Source: G963677325 sp963677325
GTDB lineage: Bacteria; Bacteroidota; Bacteroidia; Bacteroidales; Prolixibacteraceae
NCBI GenBank assembly: GCA_963677325.2
Contig: CAXXGM010000008.1
Location: 310,001-374,000 of the forward strand
Direction of reading: 5' to 3'
Length of the DNA: 64,000 bases
Shown: positions 45,517-54,970 of the stretch, piece by piece
How the letters are laid out: the number at the start of each line of letters is the position of its first letter
Numbering within the stretch: the stretch's first letter is position 1
Notes under the pieces: model-generated
Told to the model about the DNA's origin: nothing
Seen by the model: only the letters and a program-made list of their open reading frames with translations
The model's database searches: none
Translations under genes and position numbers: made by a program

Positions 45517-46797
45517 TTATTTCTTGCGAAGCTCAACGTGTGGGTTGTCTCCGTAAATAATGCTTGCGATATCGCCGTCATTCAGGATAGAAAGACGAGC
45601 GGCTTCCATAACGAGCTCATTGACATAGCTGTTGGCAGGTGTGGCAATGATTCCCTTGGTATCAACTTCCTGAATCATCTCTCTTCTTTTTGCAAGAGAA
45701 TCTGCTTCGGAAAGACCCTGTACTTCGTTCTCAATCCGCTGAGCCATTTTGATGGTAGCGGCAACGGATTCGAACCCATAACCTACAGGCTGATAACCGG
45801 GACCTTCCCACGGAATGACCCGGTAGAAGTCAGGACTAACATAATTGAATTTAGAGCCTCCACAGCCGATCCCGTCGAGATAGGAGTGTTCAACTCCGCG
45901 GAACTGGTCGTCATGTTTTACCATACCCGACTGTCCATCGCCTTCAAAGAACATTTCAAGGTTCTGTTCGTTGCTTCCGGCGCCTGCATCAGGATAACCA
46001 AGACCATCGGTTACGGAAAGGATTGCTCCATTTTCAAAGCGGACTCTTCCGTTGGCCCACATGTAACCTTCATTGCCGTTCGGGAATTTCCCTTTAATCC
46101 CAGAAACGCTAACCTCAACAGGTTTCAATCCGGTGATAAAGCAAACAAGATCAACATAATGGCAACCTACATATACAAACGGGTCGGTCTTATCACAGGT
46201 AAACCAGTTTTGGAAATTGGAGGACCGGTATAAATAAGGTTCGATCATTTTGGCTTCACCAACGACGAATTCACCGAATTGTCCTAATTCATAGCCTCGC
46301 TTGGCCATTAAAGAACGGCGGTCGAAACGTTTGTGGTATTCCACGCCGATGAATAATCCCTTTTCGAGAGCGATTTTTTCAATTTCTACCGTTTGTTCGT
46401 ATTTCAGCACCAAAGGTTTTACACATAAGATGTGCTGGTTGTTTTTCAGGGCTTCCATGACGACCGTATAATGAAGCTGATCGGGCATGGCCACTACCAC
46501 AACCTGTCTCGGTTTCATTTTGGAGATCACTTCCCTGAAAAGATCCGGATATTTATTGGCAGCCGGTTCATCAACAGCAGGATAAGCATTGAAATCCTGT
46601 CCCGGAAATGCTTCAAGAATTTCCTTGCTCTCTTTCAGCGCTTTCAATGGAGCTGAATCCAGTGCGCATACATTGATGCTTTTGACCACACCGGTACGCT
46701 GCAGATGATAGATTGATGGTAAAATCAGATCATGAGTGATCATACCCCCGCCAACGATGGTGACGTCAATGGGCCTATTGGAATTATTAGCTGTCAT
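45517..46797 (-). CDS. Gfo/Idh/MocA-family oxidoreductase
   Basis: 426 residues. An N-terminal Rossmann fold begins VTIVGGGMITHDLILPSIYH, and a family-typical segment CVKPLVLKYEQTVEIEKIAL with a conserved EKP-like Lys (VKP here) follows near residue 125. GVEYHKRFDRRS and GCHYVDLVCFITG (candidate catalytic His) fit the middle domain. Longer than average for the family. Substrate unknown. The start is four bases beyond the stop of the aminotransferase gene, so the two form an operon. Confidence 0.82.
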   Translation of the reverse strand: MTANNSNRPIDVTIVGGGMITHDLILPSIYHLQRTGVVKSINVCALDSAPLKALKESKEILEAFPGQDFNAYPAVDEPAANKYPDLFREVISKMKPRQVVVVAMPDQLHYTVVMEALKNNQHILCVKPLVLKYEQTVEIEKIALEKGLFIGVEYHKRFDRRSLMAKRGYELGQFGEFVVGEAKMIEPYLYRSSNFQNWFTCDKTDPFVYVGCHYVDLVCFITGLKPVEVSVSGIKGKFPNGNEGYMWANGRVRFENGAILSVTDGLGYPDAGAGSNEQNLEMFFEGDGQSGMVKHDDQFRGVEHSYLDGIGCGGSKFNYVSPDFYRVIPWEGPGYQPVGYGFESVAATIKMAQRIENEVQGLSEADSLAKRREMIQEVDTKGIIATPANSYVNELVMEAARLSILNDGDIASIIYGDNPHVELRKK

Positions 46798-46801
46798 GAT
46801 A

Positions 46802-48172
46802 TTATTTTCCTAAGATTTCGTCACAAGCTTCTTCAAAGACCTTAATGCCTTCTCTTAAGGCTTCTTCCGTAATCATTAACGGCGGAGCAATCTTTAGACA
46901 TTCGCCGGCTATACCAACAGGAGCAAACATTAATAATCCTTTGTGGAAACATCTTTCATTGATCTTTAATGCCATGTCAGGATCCGGGGTTTTGGTGCCT
47001 TTTTTGACAACCTGAATACCTGCTACTAATCCTTTTCCATGAGCACAACCAAGAATATCAGGATATTTTTGCTGAATTCTTGTGATCTCCGGAACTAATA
47101 TCTCTCCAAGTTTAGCAGAATTTTCTACTAAATTCTCTTTTTGAATCAATTTTATGCTTTCAATTGCTGAAACTACCGGAAGCGGACTGCCTGAGTGGGT
47201 AGAGGTCATTGATCCCGGTCCATAAAGGCCCATGATATCTTTTCTTCCGATAACGGCTGAAATAGCCAAAGAAGAAGAAATTCCTTTTCCACAAGCAATC
47301 AGATCAGGTGTAACGCCGTAATGCTGGAAGGTAAACATTTTTCCTGAACGGCCGAATCCTGCCTGTACTTCATCATAAATCATGACGATATCATACTTAT
47401 GGCAGAAATCCTGTAATTTTTGGGTGTATTCGACAGGCAGGAAATCAGGACCTACTCCCTGGAAGGATTCGGTCATTACCCCTGCAATTTCTTCAGGTTT
47501 AACTCCTTTTTCTTTCAACGTGCTTAAAAACAGATCGAATGAGGTGTCTACAGTTTTATATCCATCCGGGAAGGGAACCTGGATAAATGTCTTTCCTTCG
47601 TCAACGATCCAGGTTTTACCTTTGGCCATACCTCCAGCCAACTGTGAACCCATTGTCCTGCCATGGAAAGAATTTTCGAAAGAAACAAAGTACTTTTTAG
47701 TTGGACCGTATTTCTTGATCGCGTATGTTTTGGCGAGTTTAATGCAGTTTTCGGTTGCTTCGCTTCCGGTACTAAGCAAGAATGCCTGGTAACTAGCAGG
47801 ATCAGGTGCAAGCGCCTGAAGCATTTTTGTTAATTCCGCACGTTTTTCGTGTACAAAAACATAAGTTGTCAACAAACCCTGATCTATAATCGCTTTTAAT
47901 CCATCTCTGATTTCTTTACGACCATGACCGGCATTGGCTATTACAACACCTGAAGACCAATCCAACCATTTGTTGCCCCACTTATCATAGACCTGGAATC
48001 CTTCTGCCTTGTGCCAAACAATCGGAGGCTGACCCATCATGGATTCAGGTTCACTCATACCCAAGTCTTCAAATACGGATAATGATTCCGGAACAGGTAA
48101 TTTGGTTTTGATAGTCCTGTACTTCGTACTCACTTTTGGTACTTCAACGGGTTTTAAACTATATTTTCCCAT
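46802..48172 (-). CDS. Class III (omega) aminotransferase, PLP-dependent
   Basis: 456 residues. A fold-type I aminotransferase of the GABA/acetylornithine/4-aminobutyrate group. The PLP lysine is read in ACGKGISSSLAISAVIG near residue 295, the Asp that contacts the pyridine nitrogen in MIYDEVQAGFGRSG near residue 265, and the ring-binding ENSFHGRTMGS near residue 160. Opens the operon with the oxidoreductase gene, divergent from an MFS transporter gene. Substrate uncertain; transamination of an omega-amino acid is the most likely role. Confidence 0.85.
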   Translation of the reverse strand: MGKYSLKPVEVPKVSTKYRTIKTKLPVPESLSVFEDLGMSEPESMMGQPPIVWHKAEGFQVYDKWGNKWLDWSSGVVIANAGHGRKEIRDGLKAIIDQGLLTTYVFVHEKRAELTKMLQALAPDPASYQAFLLSTGSEATENCIKLAKTYAIKKYGPTKKYFVSFENSFHGRTMGSQLAGGMAKGKTWIVDEGKTFIQVPFPDGYKTVDTSFDLFLSTLKEKGVKPEEIAGVMTESFQGVGPDFLPVEYTQKLQDFCHKYDIVMIYDEVQAGFGRSGKMFTFQHYGVTPDLIACGKGISSSLAISAVIGRKDIMGLYGPGSMTSTHSGSPLPVVSAIESIKLIQKENLVENSAKLGEILVPEITRIQQKYPDILGCAHGKGLVAGIQVVKKGTKTPDPDMALKINERCFHKGLLMFAPVGIAGECLKIAPPLMITEEALREGIKVFEEACDEILGK

Positions 48173-48364
48173 AGCAATTATTAATTAATGTTATAATGAC
48201 TAAAAAATTCCGCAAGTTTAATAAAAATATACTGAAATGTTCAAGATTTCATAACAACAAATTTTTAAATTCTTTTTTATCAGGAATTAATCTTCAGTGA
48301 AACTTTTCCATTTTTAAGTATCTTGCACCACTAATTCATCATCCTGCAGGATAAGTAATATTAT

Positions 48365-49771
48365 ATGACCAAAATTAACAGGAGTTCCATTCGTGACTCA
48401 AAATCAGCCCGTTGGCTAATGCTTGTGTTGGTATCATTTACCATGATGTGTATGTATTACCTGACCGATGCCATGGCCCCTTTGCAGGAAAGGTTACAAG
48501 CCAATCTGGCATGGTCGGCTTCCGACTATGGGTTTTTTACAAGCGGATACGGCTGGTTCAATGTCTTTTTGCTGATGTTGATTTTCAGCGGCATGATATT
48601 GGACAAATTGGGCGTCAGGTTCACCGGGGTGCTTGGAATCAGCATTATGCTGATTGGTGGATTTATAAAATACTGGGCGATTTCCGGTCATGTCCAGGGT
48701 ATGTACGAGTTGAATATTTTTTCCTGGCAGGTGATTGCCCCATCCGCAAAATCAGCCGTGGTGGCCGGATTCGGATTTGCCGTTTTCGGAGTAGGGTGTG
48801 AAATGTTCGGTATTGCTGCCAATAAAGCGGTGGTTCGCTGGTTTCGTGGAAAGGAGATGGCCCTTGCAATCGGGCTTAACACCTCCACCGGCCGTATCGG
48901 AACCGCTTTAGCCATGTTTACTCCAATTCCGTTGGTGAAATTGACAGGCGATATCAGTGCGCCCGTTATTCTTTCCCTTTTCTTACTGGGTTTAGGGTTG
49001 CTGGTGTTTATTCTTTTTACCTTTATGGATCGCAGACTGGATCGGGAAGAAGCTGATGCAGGAATGCCAGCTGAAGAGGAGTTTAAATTCGCTGATATTA
49101 TTGAGATTGGTAAAAACCGGGCCTTCTGGTACATTACTGTTCTTTGCGTTTTGTTTTATTCCGCCGTTTTCCCGTTTATAAAATATGCAACCAACATGAT
49201 TGTTCAGAAATTTGGTATAGCCGATTCTTTTGCCGGTTATATTCCTGCTTTGCTCCCCTTTAGCGCGCTGATCTTAACGCCTTTTTTCGGAAGTTTGTTT
49301 GACCGGAAAGGGAAAGGGGCTACGATCATGATCATAGGATCTATCCTTTTGGTCTGCGTGCATTTATTATTCTCCGTTCCTTCCTTAAACAGCTTTCCTA
49401 TTGCTATAGGATTGGTCATGGTTCTGGGAATTGCCTTTTCAATGGTCCCATCAGCCATGTGGCCTTCGATTGCCAAGATTATTCCTGAAAGTAAGCTGGG
49501 AACGGCCTACTCCATAACCTTCTGGGTTCAAAACTGGGGACTCATGGGGGTGCCTTTACTGATCGGAATTGTACTTGATAAATATTGCATCACCGGAACA
49601 ATCAACAAGTTGGTGGATGGAAAGGAACAGGTCATCACGCAATACAATTATACGATTCCGATGCTGATATTTGCCTGTTTTGGCATCATGGCCATTCTTT
49701 TCTCTTTTCTGCTGAAAGCGGAAGATCATAAAAAGGGGTATGGGCTGGAACTTCCGAATATTGAAAAGTAA
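48365..49771 (+). CDS. MFS transporter
   Basis: 468 residues, twelve membrane segments. First helix region LMLVLVSFTMMCMYYLTDAM, and the loop GMILDKLGVRFTG resembles the MFS motif A (G-x-x-x-D-K-x-G). Arg-rich loop RWFRGKEMALAIGLN follows. A large cytoplasmic loop with DRRLDREEADAGMPAEEE divides the halves. Divergent from the aminotransferase-oxidoreductase pair by 192 bases, so it probably supplies or exports the metabolite of that pathway (inference). Confidence 0.85.
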   Translation: MTKINRSSIRDSKSARWLMLVLVSFTMMCMYYLTDAMAPLQERLQANLAWSASDYGFFTSGYGWFNVFLLMLIFSGMILDKLGVRFTGVLGISIMLIGGFIKYWAISGHVQGMYELNIFSWQVIAPSAKSAVVAGFGFAVFGVGCEMFGIAANKAVVRWFRGKEMALAIGLNTSTGRIGTALAMFTPIPLVKLTGDISAPVILSLFLLGLGLLVFILFTFMDRRLDREEADAGMPAEEEFKFADIIEIGKNRAFWYITVLCVLFYSAVFPFIKYATNMIVQKFGIADSFAGYIPALLPFSALILTPFFGSLFDRKGKGATIMIIGSILLVCVHLLFSVPSLNSFPIAIGLVMVLGIAFSMVPSAMWPSIAKIIPESKLGTAYSITFWVQNWGLMGVPLLIGIVLDKYCITGTINKLVDGKEQVITQYNYTIPMLIFACFGIMAILFSFLLKAEDHKKGYGLELPNIEK

Positions 49772-49789
49772 ATTTATCACAATTTTTAT

Positions 49790-50090
49790 CCGGCTAAAAG
49801 GTCCTTTCTGATTAATTCGATCGGGATTCCCATAGATTTGACGACATCCCCTTTCTCTATAAAACCAAAATCAACAGATTCATCAGACAGTATCATGATG
49901 TTGTTAAAAGGAAACTCAGGGTTAAAAGCCATCATTGACAACATTAAAGCTACGGTTCAAAGAAACAAAATCGACTTATAACCAGATGAGATTGAAAGAA
50001 CAAAGGCTATAAGTGCTTTAAAACAAATCAAAGAACTCCCCGGTGCCAAAATAATTTCAGATGCAGAATATTTGACCTTTTAGAAGAAAT
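49790..50090. other. Possible gene remnants after the MFS gene
   Basis: On the plus strand 49990-50083 a short frame reads QIKELPGAKIISDAEYLTF and stops; on the minus strand 49905-49797 another reads GFIEKGDVVKSMGIPIELIR ending KDLLAG. Both look protein-like, and neither has a start or a full gene. I cannot name them. The remaining 350 bases up to the F3 repeat show nothing. Confidence 0.3.
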
Positions 50091-50441
50091 ACCTGGGTAA
50101 TTTGTGACGGTAAATATGATGAATGGTGTGTATTTCTGTTTCTGTTTCCCCGGGCGCTAAAGGGCCACAACCTCTTCCATCCAGGCCCTGTGGTTTAAAC
50201 TTTACCGTTGTTGTATCCTTTTCAGTCGGTCATAACCAATGTTTCAAGATCCAGCTCCTATCCCATTAATCATTCAAGTCTCAAGAACCACAGTTCCGGC
50301 ATCCTTTCGTGTAACTCGTTAAAAATTATTGACATTCGGATTCTCTATCTTTTTGTGACCCCCTTCACCGGATGTGGCAAACGTGGTGAATCTTGTTGTT
50401 TTGAAGAATTATTCACAATTTTTGCGTTCGTAACCATCATA

Positions 50442-50587
50442 CGTAATGTCAAGAATATAATGTCGTATTTTTAGGCTGAAGGAGTTTAGACTTTAGACTG
50501 AAGGGTCATAATATACCCCTTTTGTCTTTAGCCTAAACACCGATAGCCTGTAATCCTCATATGACATTATTTTATTCCAATTACTTA
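50442..50587. repeat. F3 repeat copy b
   Basis: GTAATGTCAAGAATATAATG ... GGCTGAAGGAGTTTAGACTT ... CCAATTACTTAA, matching the copy at 6475 with the same inverted ends. No coding capacity. Confidence 0.75.
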
Positions 50588-50640
50588 ACTGTAGATACGA
50601 CATTTATTTATTCTCATTATTTAGATTAATTTAGATTAAC

Positions 50641-50925
50641 TTATGCGAATTAAGAGTTGAAAATATTATCTTCAATAACCTAATCTTTTGAAAAACACCT
50701 CAGTAGAGAGATTGATTTTACCCCTCCACCAACCTAATTACCTGATTAAATTAGGTAATTAGGTCGATTTTTCTCTACCGGCCATTTCTACTGAGGTGTT
50801 TTCGACAGATTAGGTTATCCATTTCTTTAATTGAACGTTTAATGAAAAAAGCTTTATACATAATTGGCTACAATACAAAGTCGACTTTCCAAGTTTCATT
50901 ATTTTTCAACCCTTAATTCGCATAA
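50641..50925. mobile_element. F2 MITE copy b, 285 bp
   Basis: Same ends (TTATGCGAATTAAGAGTTGA and the complement of TTATGCGAATTAAGGGTTGA) and same length as the copy at 36111. If the element is read from ATGCG, AACTT flanks both sides, a possible 5-bp duplication. Confidence 0.87.
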
Positions 50926-51024
50926 CTTAGGGATAAACAATTTAAAAAAGTTCTATGTCTTGTAATTTTCTTTGTGAAGTATCTTTAAAAGCAATAACTT
51001 TACAACAATTGAAAAAGTCACATT

Positions 51025-51510
51025 ATGAAAAAAATTTTATTAGCGTCTTTGCTTTTAGCCTTTTTGTTCTCATGCAAAACAACCACCAAAACCACAAGCT
51101 TTACCGCAAAAACAGACAGGGGGAGCCAAAAAGAGATAAAAGGTAACTGGCAAATCACAAATGTTTCTTATCCCGGTTCAAACTACCTCAAGGTGAATTC
51201 ATTTCAAATCGCTGATTCCAAATGTTTCATCGGAAGTAACTGGAATTTCATTCCCAATAACAACAAAGGAAGTATGAGTCTGAATCAAGCAGGCTGTACA
51301 TCTTTCAGTTCACCGATAGTCTGGAGCATCAATAAAGATGGAATGTTTGGACTGAAAATTTTGGATGCAGGCATAAAATCGAAAAAAGTAGTGCAGGGTT
51401 ACCTGCTGAAAGTCGCTAATCAAACTGAAAACTCTTTTCAGCTGATTGATGTTATTGATGTCGACGGACAAAAAACAGATGTCGTTTATCAATTTGAAAA
51501 AATAAATTAA
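51025..51510 (+). CDS. Lipocalin-like lipoprotein
   Basis: 161 residues. A lipoprotein signal peptide (LLASLLLAFLFSC, lipid-modified Cys near residue 17) precedes a Thr/Lys-rich linker and a lipocalin-type beta barrel starting IKGNWQITNVSYPG, with GMFGLKILD and VVYQFEKIN. Expected on the outer membrane; ligand unknown. It lies 52 bases upstream of an OmpA-type gene on the same strand, a common pairing of envelope lipoproteins. Confidence 0.72.
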   Translation: MKKILLASLLLAFLFSCKTTTKTTSFTAKTDRGSQKEIKGNWQITNVSYPGSNYLKVNSFQIADSKCFIGSNWNFIPNNNKGSMSLNQAGCTSFSSPIVWSINKDGMFGLKILDAGIKSKKVVQGYLLKVANQTENSFQLIDVIDVDGQKTDVVYQFEKIN

Positions 51511-51562
51511 GATTTTCACTGGCAGATTATATCCTGTCAATTATTCAAATCAATTATTTAAT

Positions 51563-52258
51563 ATGAACAAAATTACAATTTACAGTTTGTCTCTTTTATT
51601 CTTTGCTGGTTCTGTTCTTTCAGGTTGCACGGCAATAAAAAATGCAAATAACACTCAAAAAGGTGCAGGTATTGGTGTTGCAGCGGGTGCTCTTCTTGGC
51701 GGTATCATTGGCAACAATGTTGGTAAAGGCGGCAATGCCGTTTTAGGTTCGGTGATTGGTGCCGCTGTCGGAGGCGGAACGGGTGCCATCATCGGCAACA
51801 AAATGGATAAACAGGCGAGGAAAATAACCGAGGTATTGCCTGGCGCCGATGTTGAAAGAGTAGGTGAAGGGATACGCCTGGTGCTAAAGGAAGATGCCAT
51901 ACGTTTTGATGTCAATAAAGCAACATTGACGCCGCAGGCAAAGTCAAATCTGGATAAATTGGTTCCTGTCTTCAATGAATATCCGAATACCAACATTGAT
52001 ATTTTTGGTTATACAGACAGCTCTGGCAAACCAGATTACAATTTGACCCTTTCCCAAAATCGTGCTGCCTCTGTAAAGACGTACCTGGTTTCAAAAGGAT
52101 TGGTTCCCGAAAGACTAAAAACGACCGGCTTAGGGATCGCTGATCCCATTGCTTCCAATGAGACTGTTGAAGGCAAAAGTCAAAACCGCCGTGTTGAGTT
52201 TGCCATAACAGCCAATCAGAAAATGACGGAAGAAGCAAAAAAAGAAGCGCAGAAGTAA
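51563..52258 (+). CDS. OmpA-family lipoprotein with glycine zipper
   Basis: 231 residues. Lipoprotein signal (FFAGSVLSGC), a glycine-zipper membrane segment (residues 35-78; GAGIGVAAGALLGGIIGN and GAAVGGGTGAIIGN), then a C-terminal OmpA domain with NIDIFGYTDSSGKPDYNLTL and LSQNRAASVKTYL, and the peptidoglycan-binding Asp/Arg in GKSQNRRVEFAI. Resembles the YiaD/Pal-like group, linking the outer membrane to peptidoglycan. Probably co-transcribed with the lipocalin gene. Confidence 0.88.
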   Translation: MNKITIYSLSLLFFAGSVLSGCTAIKNANNTQKGAGIGVAAGALLGGIIGNNVGKGGNAVLGSVIGAAVGGGTGAIIGNKMDKQARKITEVLPGADVERVGEGIRLVLKEDAIRFDVNKATLTPQAKSNLDKLVPVFNEYPNTNIDIFGYTDSSGKPDYNLTLSQNRAASVKTYLVSKGLVPERLKTTGLGIADPIASNETVEGKSQNRRVEFAITANQKMTEEAKKEAQK

Positions 52259-52675
52259 GAAAGAGTTTTGTATATTTCAAAATTACATATCTGCTGCCCT
52301 TCGTTGTCGTTTTTAACGATTCTTCTTCGTCATAAAGCATTCATTTTGAATTGGTTAAGATTTATACATGCAATTACTGTGCCGGTCATACATTTTGGTG
52401 GTTTAATTGATTCGTGCATAGTAATTCCAATCCCCGAAATCGCCCGATGATTTTGGGGATTGTTTTTAAATATCCTCTACTGATAGTTTTTATTTTTTGC
52501 ATGTTTCCACTTAGTTTGTAACGGGTGATTTGCGTTTTATCGTTTTAACGATAATTCTCTCATTTCATTACTCATTACCTCAATCCTGCCTTAAATTCTA
52601 ATTCAGCCCCCTTACACCCTTCATTTGTTGCGAGACGGGAAATAGGTTCATCATCTTCATTAACCTGTAAGGATG

Positions 52676-52822
52676 TAAGTAATGCCAAGAATACAATGTC
52701 GTATTTTTAGGCTGATGGAGTTTAGACTTTAGACTGAAGGATCATCATATTCCCTTTTACCTTTAGCCTAAACCCCTATAGCCTATAAGCCTCATATGAC
52801 ATTTTTTATTCCAATTACTTAA
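52676..52822. repeat. F3 repeat copy c
   Basis: TAAGTAATGCCAAGAATACA ... GCTGATGGAGTTTAGACTTT ... CCAATTACTTAA. Third clear copy of the family. The rest of the 900-base gap on either side (52259-53164) shows no gene. Confidence 0.75.
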
Positions 52823-53164
52823 CTGCAATAACAGCCCATGTCAAACAGGGGAATGCAGTCACTTACCAAAAAGTCTTTTTCAGAAAGAGCCAATACAATG
52901 CTGATTTTTGTAATATAACAATTTTCATTTGGATCATTTTTTTTATTTGCGTAACTTTATTTATATGAAGTTTAATGCACTTTAATTCTGGCGTTAAATT
53001 TATTTTGCTTATAGGCAGTGTTTACTTAATTAATCAACAAACGGTTTGGATTTTGTGAAAAGGCTTTGGTTTACCGAATATTAATAATGGAATATAGCGT
53101 CTGAGAAAAATATTATTATTTCAAGTTTGATTTTCTTATTGTTTAACCACTTAATTTAATAATT

Positions 53165-53497
53165 ATGGCACATCCGGAATTTCAAGTCAAAACTGGCAAA
53201 GACGGCCAGTATTATTTCAACCTTACCGCAAAAAATGGCCAGGTAATACTTTCAAGCGAAGGCTACAAAGCCAAAGAAAGCTGCGAAAATGGTATTGCAA
53301 GCGTAAAAAAGAACTCTCAGGACGATAAACGTTTTGAACGTAAAACTGCAAAAGACGGTCAAGTCTATTTTGTGTTACAAGCTACAAATGGTCAGGAAAT
53401 TGGCAGAAGCGAGATGTACAAAGCTCAGGCTTCAATGGAAAATGGGATCGGTTCAGTTAAAACCAACGCTCCTTTGGCAGGTATTTCCTACCTTTAA
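53165..53497 (+). CDS. YegP family protein (two DUF1508 repeats)
   Basis: 110 residues, two copies of the DUF1508 repeat: FQVKTGKDGQYYFNLTAKNG and FERKTAKDGQVYFVLQATNG, each followed by the segment with SEGYKAKESCENGIASVK / SEMYKAQASMENGIGSVK. A small cytoplasmic protein family, function unknown, often stress-linked. Alone between intergenic spaces, with no clear operon partner. Confidence 0.92.
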   Translation: MAHPEFQVKTGKDGQYYFNLTAKNGQVILSSEGYKAKESCENGIASVKKNSQDDKRFERKTAKDGQVYFVLQATNGQEIGRSEMYKAQASMENGIGSVKTNAPLAGISYL

Positions 53498-53695
53498 GTC
53501 AAAACCCTGACACTAATGAGATGATGCACTTTTATTCACCTCATTAGTATGTGCAGGTATTGTTATACTTTAATAAAGCAGGGAGAATAAAGTGCATCGC
53601 ATATTTGAGTTTTGTCCGTGTGGTTTATTGTAAACCATAAGCAATTAGATTGATTTTTTTCACTCTTTTAATACCAGAACAATAAAACATAAAAC

Positions 53696-54061
53696 ATGGG
53701 TATTTTTGATCAATTGAAAGGATCTATCGTTACGGAAGTAATGGATTTAGTTCGAAATCAGGAAGGGGGTCTTACTGGCCTGGTTAGCAAACTGAAGGAC
53801 TCCGGACTGGGCGATCAGGTTGAATCCTGGATCGGTTTAGGTGAAAACAAAACCATCGACGCCAATCAGGCTACCTCAGCTCTGGGCGGTAATTTTATTC
53901 AAAGCATTGCTGCAAAATTGGGCGTTTCTCATGAAGAAGCTGCCAATGGTGTGGCTGAAGCATTGCCTCAAATGGTGGATAAACTGACACCGAATGGGGT
54001 GATTGAGGAAGGCGATATCCTTCACAAGGGTATGTCAATGCTGAAAGGATTATTCGACTAA
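53696..54061 (+). CDS. YidB-like (DUF937) protein
   Basis: 121 residues. LTGLVSKLKDSGLGDQVESWI then the GxNKxIDANQATSALG block and a C-terminal ANGVAEALPQMVDKLTPNG match the YidB/DUF937 family. No membrane segment. Function unknown. Follows the YegP gene by about 200 bases and precedes mscL. Confidence 0.88.
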   Translation: MGIFDQLKGSIVTEVMDLVRNQEGGLTGLVSKLKDSGLGDQVESWIGLGENKTIDANQATSALGGNFIQSIAAKLGVSHEEAANGVAEALPQMVDKLTPNGVIEEGDILHKGMSMLKGLFD

Positions 54062-54299
54062 TCACTTGCCCGTCAGAATAAGATCCATTACAGGTCATTC
54101 CACCATTGATCCAGTCGACCTTTTAATAATCTGTATTTTGAACAAAGTTCACTAAAAACAATTGTGAAGTTTGTTTGAGATATTGATTATTATTTATATT
54201 TAATTCTTTATATTTATCAGAGTTTTACGACATAAACAACACAATCAGAAGTATCGGACTTAGACTGATATATTACATTAACCTTAAAAAAGAAACATT

Positions 54300-54719
54300 A
54301 TGAAAATGGTTCAGGAGTTCAAGGAATTTGCCATGCGCGGAAACGTGGTCGACATGGCTGTCGGTATAATCATTGGCGGAGCCTTTGGTAAGATTATTTC
54401 CTCTTTTGTAGCTGATGTATTAATGCCACCCATCGGGATGTTATTAGGCGGAACCGATTTTACGGGTTTCAAGATCATTTTAAAGGAAGGGGTCATGGAT
54501 GCCGGCAAAGTGGTAACGGCCCCTGTCTCAATTAATTATGGTAATTTTATCCAGGTGGCTATCGATTTTTTGATCATTGCATTTGCCATCTTCATGATGA
54601 TCAAACTAATGAACAGTTTGAAGAAGAAAGATGTAAAGACTGTTGAAAATGTTGTTCCCCCTCCTTCAGCTGAAGTGACCCTACTCACCGAAATCAGGGA
54701 TTTATTAAATAAGAAATAA
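54300..54719 (+). CDS. mscL: Large-conductance mechanosensitive channel MscL
   Basis: 139 residues. Opens under membrane tension to release osmolytes. First helix FAMRGNVVDMAVGIIIGGAF with the pore-lining glycine pattern, then GKIISSFVADVLMPPIGMLL, a periplasmic loop, and the second helix VAIDFLIIAFAIFMMIKLMN. C-terminal helical bundle EVTLLTEIRDLLN. Complete, single gene with a hairpin terminator. Confidence 0.96.
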   Translation: MKMVQEFKEFAMRGNVVDMAVGIIIGGAFGKIISSFVADVLMPPIGMLLGGTDFTGFKIILKEGVMDAGKVVTAPVSINYGNFIQVAIDFLIIAFAIFMMIKLMNSLKKKDVKTVENVVPPPSAEVTLLTEIRDLLNKK

Positions 54720-54771
54720 TCAGAGCTCTTAAGAAGTTATGGCGTGGTTCTTCATAACTGATAACTCTTTT

Positions 54772-54818
54772 GAGGCGCATTCTCTCATCCTTTTATAAAG
54801 CGGGAGACAATGCGCCTC
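54772..54818 (+). terminator. Hairpin after mscL
   Basis: GAGGCGCATTCTCTC ... GGGAGACAATGCGCCTC, an imperfect stem of about 15 bp, 53 bases after the stop. No T-run, so the type is uncertain. Confidence 0.65.
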
Positions 54819-54970
54819 ACTAATTTAAACGGTGTACATTTGGCGATAAACAAACCTTATGTAATTTGATTGTTTTGTCTGACTCCCGAGTAACGGAGCA
54901 CTAAAATATTTTCTAATCAGAATTTTAGAGAAATCAAAAAGAACTGTCATTCACAACTGTTCAGGTCAAA

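Noticed and set aside
45538..46233. Open frame of 231 codons on the plus strand
   Set aside because: It lies wholly inside the Gfo/Idh oxidoreductase gene on the other strand and shows no family pattern.
48412..49134. Long alternative frames on both strands
   Set aside because: They are shadows of the MFS transporter gene; their residues follow its codon pattern and lack motifs.
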